Shown: positions 1 through 8,504 of the stretch, in pieces
Layout of the letters: every line of letters begins with the position of its first letter
How positions within the stretch are numbered: position 1 is the stretch's first letter
NCBI GenBank assembly: GCA_964017195.1
Contig: OZ024890.1
Span: 21,330,201-21,394,200, forward strand
Direction of reading: 5' to 3'
Length of the DNA: 64,000 nucleotides
DNA from: Siderastrea radians
Lineage: Eukaryota > Cnidaria > Anthozoa > Scleractinia > Rhizangiidae
Position numbers and translations under genes: made by a program
The notes under the pieces: model-generated
The model's database searches: none
What the model was told of the DNA's origin: nothing
What the model saw: only the letters and a program-made list of their open reading frames with translations

Positions 1-52
1 CATTTAGCTTCGCCTTTTCTTCAGCCAACTTACGCCATTTTTTCATCGACAT
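1..52 (-). CDS. Start of a divergent Polinton ORF (cut by window edge)
   Basis: On the minus strand an ATG at 52-50 opens a frame that stays open for 17 codons to the window edge. The encoded start is basic and helical (MSMKKWRKLAEEKAK). It is divergent from the ATPase ORF at 87, and the 34 bp between the two start codons contain a TATATA stretch that could serve both strands. Too little is visible to name the product. Confidence 0.45.
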   Translation of the reverse strand, partial: MSMKKWRKLAEEKAKLN

Positions 53-66
53 ATTTCCAGCGTTAA

Positions 67-72
67 TATATA
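67..72. promoter_or_regulatory. TATATA box between divergent Polinton ORFs
   Basis: TATATA lies 15 bp before the ATG at 87 and, read on the other strand, the same distance before the ATG at 52. The same hexamer recurs directly in front of the next three ORFs (713-718, 2547-2552, 3056-3061). This suggests a short-leader, viral-type promoter for each gene. Confidence 0.45.
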
Positions 73-86
73 GAAACGAAAAAAAA

Positions 87-695
87 ATGAAGATTCCAAA
101 TTATGACCCAGTTTCTTCTAAAAGTAACTACAAACAAGGCCACCCTTGCATGCCAGCAGATGTTTTTCGAATGTTAATTTGTGGCCCCAGTAATTCTGGC
201 AAAACAAACATATTACTGCATATGCTTCACAAGTTGTTGAAGTATGATAAAATTTACCTCTTTTCAAAAAACCTGCACCAGAATAAATATCAGTCTCTTT
301 TGCAGGATTTTGCTGAACGAATCAACCCAAAGGTTGGTTATGAGGTTATCGAGGCTTACGGTGATGAAATCATTCTACTCGAAGAACTTCCGGCGGACAA
401 CCAAAAAATAGTTGTTTTTGACGATCTTGTTTGCGAAAAAAACCAAAACGATATCATTAATTATTTTATCAACGGGCGGCACAAAAACTGCTGCGTTATT
501 TACCTCTCTCAAACATTTTACAAAGTGCCAAAAGACATCCGTATTAACTGCAGCCATCTTTGTATTTTCAGATTAGATCCAAAAGAAAACAAATGAATTG
601 CAAACGAAATAGGTGTGGATCATGAGGTTTTAGATCGCGCCACCGATGAAAAATATTCTTTCCTTTACTTTGACAAACCCCAAAAAATAATTTAA
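87..695 (+). pseudogene. FtsK/A32-like genome-packaging ATPase, interrupted by in-frame TGA
   Basis: The frame from the ATG at 87 encodes 169 residues. They include a Walker A motif GPSNSGKT at residues 33-40, a Walker B strand IVVFDD at about 108-113, and a downstream strand-Ser-Gln element (IYLSQTF) typical of the A32/HerA-FtsK packaging ATPases of Polintons and large DNA viruses. The TGA at 594-596 stops the frame. The same frame continues open for another 32 codons to a TAA at 693-695, with viral-ATPase-like sequence, so the TGA looks like a nonsense mutation near the C-terminus. A CGA to TGA change by CpG deamination would explain it. Both Walker motifs lie before the break. The family is involved in pumping DNA into capsids. 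The alternatives are a natural early stop or stop readthrough. Confidence 0.75.
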
Positions 696-712
696 AAAAA
701 TTTTGATGAAGA

Positions 713-718
713 TATATA
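713..718 (+). promoter_or_regulatory. TATATA abutting the ATG of the collagen-like ORF
   Basis: The hexamer touches the ATG at 719, leaving almost no room for a leader. This placement resembles late promoters of large DNA viruses, where the AT-rich element overlaps the start codon. Confidence 0.4.
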
Positions 719-2521
719 ATGGGGTATATTAACAGTCAAATAGGTGGAACTAGCCAAACTACGATGAGTGAAAGTGGAAAAGTTGGTCCTCCCGGCCCAG
801 GGGGTCCTCCTGGACCCGAGGGTCCTCCTGGACCGAAGGGTGATAAAGGCCCTGGAGGACCACAAGGTCCTCGTGGTCCAAGAGGAGAAAAAGGGACCGC
901 TGGGCCACAAGGCCAAGAGGGAGCACAAGGACCACGGGGTTTAAAAGGCGACAAGGGCGATAAGGGCGACAAGGGCGATAAAGGTGATAAGGGCGATTCT
1001 GGGGCTCAAGGTAGTGTTAGCGGTTCTGCTGATATTGACATGCAAAACAAGTACGATATTTTGCGATTAAAAAGCAACCCTTATCCTGTCCACGGTGATC
1101 TGACAAAGGTGATAAACTATCAGGACACGAGAAATATCTTTCTTTCGAAAAAGGAAGGCGGAAAAATGGAAGCAGGCATTGATATGAACGATAATACAAT
1201 ATACAACGTAAAAGACCCAGCACAGGCAGATCAAGCCACAAACAAAAAGTATGTCGATAATCAGCTTGTCAAAAAACTGGATAAAGAAGCTGATATTGAT
1301 ATGAAAAATAAATCAATTATCAATCTTAATCTTCCATCAAACAAAAGAGACGCCGCATGTGTCGAGTCTGTTAACTACAGAATTGATGACATGACACAAA
1401 AAAAGTTTATCAAACTTGATGGCACAACAAGTATGTCTGGAGACTTGAATTTAAATAACAATAAAGTTGTTAACTTACAAACCGATTACAGAGATTCTAA
1501 ATCCGCAGTTAATGTTGCTTTTATGCAAAATGAAATAACATCTACGAAAGATCTTGTCACTCAAAAAATTCATGAATCTCAGATTATTAACTCGGGGCAA
1601 AAAAAAGACGCCTTCAGATACTTGATGGAAGACACTGATGAATCTTCGAGTGAAAACAACATCAAAGTTTTAGGTATTAACGATTTTCCCAATTCTCCAC
1701 ATCAAATTAATAAAAAAGCTTACCAACTTCAACTCTTGTTTGAAAAAGACTCACCCAACCAGTACCGGTCACGCCTCGGTTTTAACTTATATAAACTTCC
1801 GGTCGGTTACTATACTTTGGTCGTTGAATGGTTTCCGCCGGAAATGAATGAGTTGAGTGTAAGCCCGCAAGCAACTACGATTTCAATTTCTAACTATGCA
1901 ACAAAAACATTCGAAACGTACATCAAAACAGTTATCAATTTTCACAGATGGGGTAGCTCACCCCCACAACACCTTTATCTCGATCTGCACGGTACAGTCA
2001 GTAATCCATCATTTTTAACAATTGGTCATTTAATTGTCTATGGCGTTAAAGAAACACTTTCAAACGTTGACCCAAGTGTCTATGACACCGCTTTTGTTAT
2101 TGAAAACGGGAAAATGGTAATGGAAACAGATCTTTCTTTAAACGGATATAATTTGATTGGCCCCGTTCATTATATTCATGGTTTTCATAAAAAAGAAAAA
2201 GGCAATGGTGATTTTTCATTAAATAGTTATAAAAAAATAATTATGAATAAAAATAATGTATTATTAAAAGCTAAAATAATATATGAAACAAACCAAAGTA
2301 ATTATAATACAATTAGTCATTTTTTGAAAAAGGAAGATCCTAATGATTCAACAAAATCTTCTGTACATAGGTTTAATTCGACTGATATAGGAAAAAAAGA
2401 ACAAAATTTCGATATTAATCATAATATAGGATTTTATTATGTAACATCAATGTTTCTGACGGATGAAACACAAATATCATATGTAAAAGAAAATTTATTA
2501 TTATTGGTTGAATATAGATAG
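719..2521 (+). CDS. Collagen-like protein with phage-fibre-like repeats
   Basis: A 600-residue intronless ORF. Residues 1-20 form a short unique N-terminus ([10 protein letters not shown]). About 25 uninterrupted Gly-X-Y triplets follow (roughly residues 22-100), rich in GPP, GPK and GDK units that favour stable triple helices and ending in a run of GDK triplets. From about residue 105 there are several degenerate repeats with the pattern D-I/M-D-M-x-N-x-x-I-x-N-L then K-Y-V-D-N. This pattern is familiar from tail-fibre shafts of phages and virus fibres. The last 300 residues are unassigned and may be a head domain. By family logic this is a trimeric fibre or surface protein of the virus-like element, but that role is inferred. 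The start is the ATG directly after a TATATA hexamer. Confidence 0.75.
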   Translation: MGYINSQIGGTSQTTMSESGKVGPPGPGGPPGPEGPPGPKGDKGPGGPQGPRGPRGEKGTAGPQGQEGAQGPRGLKGDKGDKGDKGDKGDKGDSGAQGSVSGSADIDMQNKYDILRLKSNPYPVHGDLTKVINYQDTRNIFLSKKEGGKMEAGIDMNDNTIYNVKDPAQADQATNKKYVDNQLVKKLDKEADIDMKNKSIINLNLPSNKRDAACVESVNYRIDDMTQKKFIKLDGTTSMSGDLNLNNNKVVNLQTDYRDSKSAVNVAFMQNEITSTKDLVTQKIHESQIINSGQKKDAFRYLMEDTDESSSENNIKVLGINDFPNSPHQINKKAYQLQLLFEKDSPNQYRSRLGFNLYKLPVGYYTLVVEWFPPEMNELSVSPQATTISISNYATKTFETYIKTVINFHRWGSSPPQHLYLDLHGTVSNPSFLTIGHLIVYGVKETLSNVDPSVYDTAFVIENGKMVMETDLSLNGYNLIGPVHYIHGFHKKEKGNGDFSLNSYKKIIMNKNNVLLKAKIIYETNQSNYNTISHFLKKEDPNDSTKSSVHRFNSTDIGKKEQNFDINHNIGFYYVTSMFLTDETQISYVKENLLLLVEYR

Positions 2522-2556
2522 AAACCCAAAACATTTTTTCTTATATTATATACACA

Positions 2557-3054
2557 ATGCGGGACATTTTCGAATTCAACCATATCGACCAAACAGTTTC
2601 TAAAGAGAAAGTTAAAATTCTGAAAGATTTGTATGGTTATTACCATAAGGAACATTATGGCTATGAAAAGTTGCATCGCGGTTTTCGAAGAAAAAATTTT
2701 GTTTGTAATCTTTCAGCTGGAAAGTTAATAATAAGTGCCGCAGTAGCTGGAGGAATAATGTTGAACCCTGCTGTCATGGCAACTTTAACTGGTGTTGGTC
2801 TTATTTTGAAAGCAGTGGCAAGCCTTAAGAAATACGATAAGAAAACAGAACAAGCAAATTTTGCTCGTATCGAATACCAAAAAATACTTGATGAGATTCG
2901 CTTTTACCTCAGAGGTGAAGTTTTCGACGAGAAGGCCTTTCTTGATAAATTAAAAATGAAAGATAATTTCGTCACTGATCATTGTATGGAGATTCCGCTT
3001 TCTGTTCAAAGAAAGTATGAAAAAAATTCACTCAATTGTAGATTTTTAAAGTAA
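2557..3054 (+). CDS. Small Polinton protein with hydrophobic hairpin
   Basis: A 165-residue ORF that starts 5 bp after a TATATA hexamer and 35 bp after the collagen-like ORF. Residues 1-52 are charged and helical (FEFNHID, YGYYHKEHYGY). Residues of about 53-90 are hydrophobic and rich in Ala and Gly (IISAAVAGGIMLNP) and could form one membrane hairpin. A charged helical C-terminal part follows. I recognise the general type as one of the small proteins carried near the fibre gene in cnidarian Polintons, but I cannot assign a function. A membrane-active or capsid-associated role is only a guess from the hydrophobic segment. Confidence 0.6.
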   Translation: MRDIFEFNHIDQTVSKEKVKILKDLYGYYHKEHYGYEKLHRGFRRKNFVCNLSAGKLIISAAVAGGIMLNPAVMATLTGVGLILKAVASLKKYDKKTEQANFARIEYQKILDEIRFYLRGEVFDEKAFLDKLKMKDNFVTDHCMEIPLSVQRKYEKNSLNCRFLK

Positions 3055-3071
3055 TTATATACGCAAACAAA

Positions 3072-3236
3072 ATGATTGCACTTTTTGCAACTATTTGTTA
3101 TTGGTTTTTTGAACTTCTCACTCCTCCTGATATTAGACAAATACGATACATTACTCGTGAGTGTGTTTCAAAAATAATGTTACCAACTCGTGGTGAAGAT
3201 GGCTACCCAATTTCAGGCGAAGATGTGGTTCCATAA
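3072..3236 (+). CDS. 54-residue small ORF with N-terminal hydrophobic segment
   Basis: This short ORF starts at an ATG placed 10 bp after a TATATA hexamer at 3056-3061 and 17 bp after the previous stop. It encodes a hydrophobic N-terminus (MIALFATICYWFFELL) followed by a short polar tail, consistent with a single-pass membrane protein. The position, spacing and upstream motif match its neighbours, which is the main reason to accept it. No homologue is recognised. Confidence 0.4.
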   Translation: MIALFATICYWFFELLTPPDIRQIRYITRECVSKIMLPTRGEDGYPISGEDVVP

Positions 3237-3279
3237 TACAATTTTTCCTAATAAAAATCTTATAAACAACGAAAAATGT

Positions 3280-3375
3280 GTGATAGTCACGCGTGACCTT
3301 ATGTGACAAGAAGCGTGACATTGTGTGACGGCAAACGTGACAGTCACGCGTGACATTGCGTGACAGGTCACATAA
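3280..3375. repeat. Short direct repeats built on GTCACGCGTGAC palindromes
   Basis: The perfect 12-bp palindrome GTCACGCGTGAC occurs at 3286-3297 and 3343-3354. Each copy is followed by a GTGACA-containing tail, and further GTGAC words lie between them. The array sits in the non-coding gap after the fibre-side genes and directly before the structured region. It could be a protein-binding cluster or a replication-associated repeat. No function is proven. Confidence 0.6.
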
Positions 3376-3380
3376 AAGAG

Positions 3381-3667
3381 CAAAAACCCTCGTCGGGGGG
3401 TGCTCGTGGCTGTTCTTGCCTAGCCTCGGCTAGGACTTTCACCTCACCGAAGCGAGAATTTAACCGCTGACAAGGCGGTTGTCATTTCCACATTTTACCT
3501 CTGGGAGCGAGGTTGAAATCCCGAGGGATCTTTGAGCACCCCCCTGTCACCAGTAGGGCCGAGGCGGGCTCACCCGAGGGTACTCTCCCACTGGAAGGAG
3601 TTCCCCTATACCTCGTCATTCACCGCATGCAAGCCCTCAAACAGGGTTCAGATGGTGGCCAACCATC
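3381..3667 (+). ncRNA. Candidate structured RNA / multi-hairpin region
   Basis: The GC content rises sharply and no convincing ORF is present. An 11-bp stem (GGGGGGTGCTC at 3395-3405 with GAGCACCCCCC at 3534-3544) encloses at least four smaller hairpins: 3419-3434, 3462-3480 (AACCGC/GCGGTT), 3497-3513 (ACCTC/GAGGT) and 3518-3529. Downstream lie a second domain closed by CCAGT 3550-3554 with ACTGG 3590-3594, and a hairpin GATGGT/ACCATC at 3651-3667. The strand is chosen because the flanking ORFs are on plus, but the hairpins would also form on minus. It does not match tRNA, hammerhead or other small RNAs that I know. Confidence 0.4.
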
Positions 3668-3890
3668 ACCCCCCTAAAGCTTTACCAATGAGTGAACTAA
3701 TAAAATATTGATCCCTTTCAATATATATTAAACACATTTTTCTTCTTCTCTTCCTTATGGTACCCTTTTTCTGTCGTTCACCTTAATGTCGCAATAATAA
3801 GATGTTTTTACGCATGCGCTTCACAAAATTTTACCTCGAGTAGAAAAGTACACGCTATTAAACAAATGTATCTTCAACACATCTCTTACT

Positions 3891-4208
3891 ATGGCTATCT
3901 GCACAGATCAACATACGATCTCACAAGACTGGCCAACAGAGGAAAGTTTTGAAAGAAAAGAAATTTTTAAATGGCGGGATATTTCAGACACTGTTTACAA
4001 AATTAAAAAAGTTAAATATAGAAAAGGTAAATATGGGGATTCAGCTATTTTAACTTTAGAAACAAAAAATGGTGATGAGTTTTGTGTGTGGGCCCCTAAA
4101 CGACTTACAGAAGACCTGATGGAAGATGATTATTATCAATTTGTCTACAAAATAGGTCTCAAAACTTCTGCTGTAGGTAATGAATATTTTGATTATGAAT
4201 TAATGTAA
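3891..4208 (+). CDS. Small Polinton protein, possible OB-fold/ssDNA-binding
   Basis: A 105-residue ORF with an ATG start. The central part alternates short hydrophobic strands (VYKIKKVKYRKGKYGDSAIL, then FCVWAPKRL) in a beta-rich pattern. It resembles small nucleic-acid-binding proteins encoded by Polintons and some phages, in which a YGxSAIxxL strand is followed by VWxPxRL. The OB-fold suggestion comes from pattern only. It lies between the structured non-coding region and two convergent small ORFs on the minus strand. Confidence 0.55.
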   Translation: MAICTDQHTISQDWPTEESFERKEIFKWRDISDTVYKIKKVKYRKGKYGDSAILTLETKNGDEFCVWAPKRLTEDLMEDDYYQFVYKIGLKTSAVGNEYFDYELM

Positions 4209-4331
4209 CCTGTCTGTTTTTTCAAGCTTGAGTTGTTAGGGGGTTTCCCTTCAATGTTTGTACGAGAATATAAATTACGTCATTGCCTGCGGGTTTCACC
4301 AGACCGCGGAGTCACGCGCCGTAAACACAAC

Positions 4332-4688
4332 TTAATGGCTGTGGTCCTCTTCCCATATATCAGTGCAAAACTTAATTAGGGTTATATCAAGTATATCGGG
4401 GACAGAAATGGTTATTTCATGTAAGATTTCTTCTTGTTTATAACAAAGGTAACAACCCCCTCCACAACAACAATGCATATAAGCTACACGCACTATAATA
4501 GGTACAAGCCGCTCCATTTCAGGACAAAAAGGTTGTATTAAAAGCTCATTGTGAACAAGGTTCCAACCCAAAGCCTCTCGCTCTTTCAGTTTTATGGTAA
4601 GGTAATGTTTGTAAATTATCTCACGTAACTCTGGTGGTAGGTTTTGGATTGCTTCGGTAATCTGACAGTTGTTGAACCCGGCAGCCAT
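4332..4688 (-). CDS. Small Cys-motif protein A of the Polinton
   Basis: 118 residues from the ATG at 4688-4686; one codon further upstream is TTG and not a plausible eukaryotic start. An F-box-like helix LPPELREIIYKHY lies near residue 17. It is followed by VHNELLxQPFC and then a C-x5-C-x2-C cluster at about residues 73-82 that could bind zinc. The next ORF upstream (4710-5030) is a diverged paralogue sharing VHNELL, QPFC, the Cys cluster and a following CYxCxK. Proteins of this type occur in cnidarian Polintons, to my recollection, with unknown function. Confidence 0.55.
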   Translation of the reverse strand: MAAGFNNCQITEAIQNLPPELREIIYKHYLTIKLKEREALGWNLVHNELLIQPFCPEMERLVPIIVRVAYMHCCCGGGCYLCYKQEEILHEITISVPDILDITLIKFCTDIWEEDHSH

Positions 4689-4709
4689 CAAATTTGACTC
4701 ACAAATATT

Positions 4710-5030
4710 TTAATCGATTATAAATTTTTTTTTGTGTGTGTGTGTTCGGGCATATTTTCGTTCTAATAATTTTATTTCGTTATATGCACTGTGCCAATCG
4801 TAAGTATCAGAGCATCTCTTTAATAAAAGTAAATTCTCGATCGGAGGAGTGTATAACAGTTTATGTTTGATTCCTGGCTTAAAACAGGGGTAACAAAGCC
4901 CTTCCCAACGGCAATTTTCATATTCTAAACATATAATTATACGCACAAGTTGCTGCCTGTTATGACAGAAAGGTTGTTTTAATAACTCATTGTGTACCTC
5001 TTTCAAGGACGAATATCTTGCAACAGACAT
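4710..5030 (-). CDS. Small Cys-motif protein B, tandem paralogue
   Basis: 106 residues from the ATG at 5030-5028 (MSVARYSSLKEVHNELL). The longer open frame to 5069 would start with GTG. It keeps the QPFC and C-x5-C-x2-C elements of its neighbour but lacks the N-terminal LPPELRE segment, so it is a shortened paralogue. A TATAT stretch lies about 25 bp upstream of the chosen ATG. The two genes are 21 bp apart in the same orientation and look like a local duplication. The function is unknown. Confidence 0.5.
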   Translation of the reverse strand: MSVARYSSLKEVHNELLKQPFCHNRQQLVRIIICLEYENCRWEGLCYPCFKPGIKHKLLYTPPIENLLLLKRCSDTYDWHSAYNEIKLLERKYARTHTHKKKFIID

Positions 5031-5069
5031 TTTGGATTCTGTAACACTTTTGATATAATAACAAAACAC

Positions 5070-6040
5070 AAATCTCTAAATGAAAAAAAATTTTTGGAAT
5101 TCTGTGACAGTTTACAACAAAAACTTGTAAAATATATTATTGCGGTTTTTAAAAAGTGATGCAAAATTATTCTTTCCACCTATATAAAACCGGTTTTTGT
5201 GTTATCGGTGTAAAAACGGAAATAGAGCTCTCAGTTATAAAACTTTTCTCTTTCACCAACGTGGAAAAATTGTTTTATATGTGAGCGGTTTAAAATCTTG
5301 AAATAAATCTCCCAGTAATAAAGCTGTTACAGAACCCCCATTTTACTATACTCACCAAGATCAGTTTCAAAGTTCGCGGCAACTGATTAGTTAATGAGAC
5401 ATTTTACATCTGAGTAGTTTTGTTGAATAGGGTATTGTTATAGTCTTGACAACCATTGTTATTCAGTCGTGGGCTTCAGAACAATAGCTCGCAGGGGCAA
5501 GACGCGCCATTTTGGAACTTATTCAAACTTAAAATTTTAAAACTGAAAGGGATAGTGGTTCTTGTTCACCGATTTTCAAAGTTTACACGGATTATGTTCA
5601 AGAAAAGATCAATCTTCCATTTGCCGTACGTGGAAATTTGGAAGTCGGTGTAACTTTCAAGAAAATCGTTGTTGAAAGTGGCTTCCATACGAAAAATGCC
5701 CGTTTTTTGGATTTTTCAAGTGTAAAGGGATAGTCTTTAAACTTTGTAAAAAAAAAAAATGACAGATACAGCATTGCTCTTCAAAAAGCCGTGCGTGGAT
5801 GTTCCAGTTTTGACTTCTGGAAATGAGAAAAGCGAATTTTACCAAAGCTACTGAGCCAATTTAGCCTCTTTCTTCTCTTATTCTGGGCTTTTCAAAGCGT
5901 GCTCGCATTTAAATTTGCCGCTTCAGCGGTCATGAATAATTAATGATGTCCACGCATTCTGCGCGATGAGTTTTGTTTTTGTTGACCCCGCAATCCGCAC
6001 CCCGCACCCCGACCCCGCGTTTTCGGAACACCCAAAACGC
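5070..6040. other. AT-rich gap, right flank of the Polinton; no gene seen
   Basis: This stretch holds no convincing ORF with a motif. The 65-codon frame at 5456-5653 has no recognisable features. The change from viral-type to host-type sequence must fall here, but no inverted-repeat end could be recognised without the left end of the element. A short CCCGCACCCCG-rich patch lies near 5.99 kb. Confidence 0.5.
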
Positions 6041-6047
6041 CATTGAA

Positions 6048-6600
6048 TTTCACTTCACACGTTTTTTACACCAATGAAGTAACCCAAAACTGAAATGAAA
6101 ATCCTTTCACGAAAATGAAATTCCATAAATGTTATTGAATTCTTCCAAACGAAAGTGAAAATTTATTTTCTACTAATGAAGGGCAAAAGTTGTACTACAG
6201 AAGTCTTCATGGCTGAAGCTAAGCGTGAACAGTTCAGTTCGCCAGCTGCACTGTTGCTAATTGTATATCATGTGCACATTATCACGATGTTAAAAACAGA
6301 GAAATATACTAGGATTTTTGCGATGATAATAAATGAAATTCCCAACATATTAAACGACGTTGAAAAACGCGTCATTGATTTTCTGAAGACACTAAAGAGT
6401 ATCCTCGACATGAAGATGAAAATCTCGAAACGCTATTGTATTTAACTTCACACGTTTTCCACACTAATTAAGCAACGAATAACTAAAATGAAAATTCTTT
6501 CACGAAAATGAAATTCCACAAATGTTATTGAATTCTTCTAAACGAAAAATGAAAACTTATTTCCTGCTAATGAAGGGCAAAAGGTGTATTTACAACACAC
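6048..6600 (+). repeat. Direct repeat pair of about 150 bp
   Basis: Segment 6048-6205 and segment 6441-6600 share the order CTTCACACGTTTT, TTTCACGAAAATGAAATTCC, ATGTTATTGAATTCTTC and CTAATGAAGGGCAAAAG with scattered differences. They lie about 393 bp apart in the same orientation. The 96-codon ORF at 6155-6445 spans one unit and the spacer and is probably not a gene. Confidence 0.7.
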
Positions 6601-6892
6601 CCCTACTAAATGAAATACATTTTCTTCTTGTCCCAGGATTATGGCCCCCATTAAAAGGGACGTACGTTTGACCTGCTGCAGGCAGCAGAACGACTTCGCG
6701 CCAAGAGGTGGCATATAGCTGAAGTTGACCTACTAAAAAATAGAGCTAACATTTACATGAAACTGAAAAAATCCTTAGCAAAATATAGCCAAAATATCAT
6801 ACACAGTTTTAGTTACCTAAACAAACAAAAAATAAAACACGTTTTTGGCATGGGAATTAGAGTCCTTATTTCGACGCGCTCGATCCGTTCAG

Positions 6893-6990
6893 GGTTATGT
6901 GCTTCGAGCGAATTTCGGATACGTCACCTATATCAAGTGACCGTAAAGGCTGGGAAAAAGCCATTGGAAACAGGCAAGGAAAGCCCGGGA
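6893..6990 (+). repeat. Dispersed repeat, copy 1
   Basis: Contains TACGTCACC, TGACCGT, AAGGC and TGGGAAAAA-CCAT in this order. A related segment lies inverted at about 19,920-19,990. It directly abuts the hairpin MITE at 7001-7191. Confidence 0.55.
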
Positions 6991-7000
6991 AGGGAGGAGA

Positions 7001-7191
7001 AATAGGACATTTGTACGATAGCGTCATTTGACTACAGCTACCAGAATTCATTTCGTTTCTCCTTTCTTATTAAAATGTTTGTAAGCCCGGTGAGGTTTAG
7101 ATAACAATGACCCTAATTTGCATCAGAAAAGAGCAGACTGAACGATTCTGGTAGTTGTAGTCGAATGACGCAATCGTGCAAATGCCCTATT
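7001..7191. mobile_element. Hairpin MITE with ~50-bp terminal inverted repeats
   Basis: The left end AATAGGACATTTGTACGAT and the right end ATCGTGCAAATGCCCTATT are inverted copies. The similarity extends about 50 bp inwards through GCGTCATT and ACTACAGCTACCAGAAT. No coding capacity is present. A clear target duplication was not seen. Confidence 0.8.
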
Positions 7192-8500
7192 AGAACGACA
7201 GCAAAGCACGTTTTTCCTGATACATAAGGTCAGGTCTGCTCTGAGAGTGGTTTTGCGACTTCATGCCATAATAACATTTGCGTGGCAAAATATTATTTTC
7301 TTAATTGTTATTGAACAAATGAAGACATATAACAGCGGAATATGATTATTAACAATAATAGAGTTATTTAAAGCAGAATTTTTCTTTACATCGATAGCGT
7401 GTTTTAAGTGCTTAGGAGTCGTGTTGATTAACAAAATATTAGAAAAAGGAATTTATCTATTGACATCAGGTTAACCCTAATTTTACGAGCCGTTATAGTA
7501 TTTTCCTTCAGTATAGCCCTGGCCCTGAGGAAGGCTAATTTTGTTAGCCGAAATATTGGCCATTTAATAAATCAGCCCTTTGCCGTAGTGCCAGCTTTTC
7601 ATTCAGTTTTGTCCTAATTTAAAGGTGGGGATTCTCCAATTCATACCTCCAGTTGAGTTTGGCTATGAATTTGTTTTATGATAATTTTTGTGTGTGTAGG
7701 TAGTATTTAGCGAACTGAAGGGTAAAGTTAAGTTTCCAGTGATTTTAAATGTTTTAGTTTTTAGTCCGAGGATTAATTCGCTTGGGGATAACAAAAGAGA
7801 GGTGGCATTTTCTTTGTTAAACCTTTCGATAACTTCAGAGAAAAACAATTTTGTCCAGTGGCACTTTAAAAAGCTGCGAAATATTGAATCGTTTTGCTCA
7901 CAGAAATAAACACAGCAAGTTGTCTTCTATACCATATGTGAACAATTCTGTTTTCGTGACTACAATTCTGTGAAGCTTTAAATAAAATTCTCTTAATTAT
8001 TTTAAATGCTGTTATTTATGTTGCATGTTATGCCATATGGTTAACATCACCTATTGTTTTTATCAAGAGACTCTCACGAGGATCACATCAGTTTAGTAAC
8101 ACGTGATGTTCAGTCATCCATCTGTTAAAACTGTGCTCATGATTTGTTTTTCTGAGTGACGTAACAAGTTTTAATTTGATTGACGTGTTTTTTGTTACTT
8201 GAAGCCGGAACCAATCAATATTAAGTGCAATTATAAAAGGGACCTTTATGTAACGCAAATGTCATATAAATGTTCCAAGTGTGTTGCAAAATTCTACTAA
8301 GAGGCGAGATTCCAGAGATCAAACGCCGGCAGGTTGAGATGCCAATAGCAGACGCTACCGTTCCATACAACACTAGGGACTACGTCCCCTACTATTTCCA
8401 GTCAGTGATGCGGGTTCTTTAACGTCCCCACTAGTTTAGTATCTAGTTGGGTATTTAATCTGCTTAAGAGATTAAGAACTAGCCTAAGCCCATGGAGTCA
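7192..8500. other. Gene-free interval with old repeat fragments
   Basis: No supported gene. A repeat-like patch with CCTGAGGAAGGCTAAT and GCCGAAAT lies near 7.52 kb, and another with ACACTAGGGACTACGTCCCC near 8.37 kb resembles a dispersed cnidarian repeat. The rest is AT-rich sequence in which I see nothing. Confidence 0.4.
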
Positions 8501-8504
8501 CTGA

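Larger units (their letters stand above)
1..5400. mobile_element. Partial Polinton/Maverick (adintovirus-like) element
   Basis: A run of compact intronless ORFs with short spacers stands out from the intron-rich host genes further right. It includes a packaging-type ATPase, a collagen/phage-fibre-like protein and several small proteins, the kind of cargo carried by Polinton/Maverick elements, which are endogenous relatives of adintoviruses. The left part (polymerase B, integrase, protease, capsids) would lie outside the window and cannot be checked. I could not locate the right terminal inverted repeat. AT-rich sequence without ORFs begins after about 5.07 kb, so the right edge given here is approximate. 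The ATPase reading frame is broken, so the copy is probably not functional. Confidence 0.75.

Noticed and set aside
736..972. Minus-strand Pro-rich ORFs opposite the collagen repeats
   Set aside because: They are the mirror image of Gly-X-Y codons in the real plus-strand gene.
3381..3667. Hammerhead ribozyme
   Set aside because: A CTGA word occurs near 3466 but the CUGANGA and GAAA core elements are not arranged correctly.
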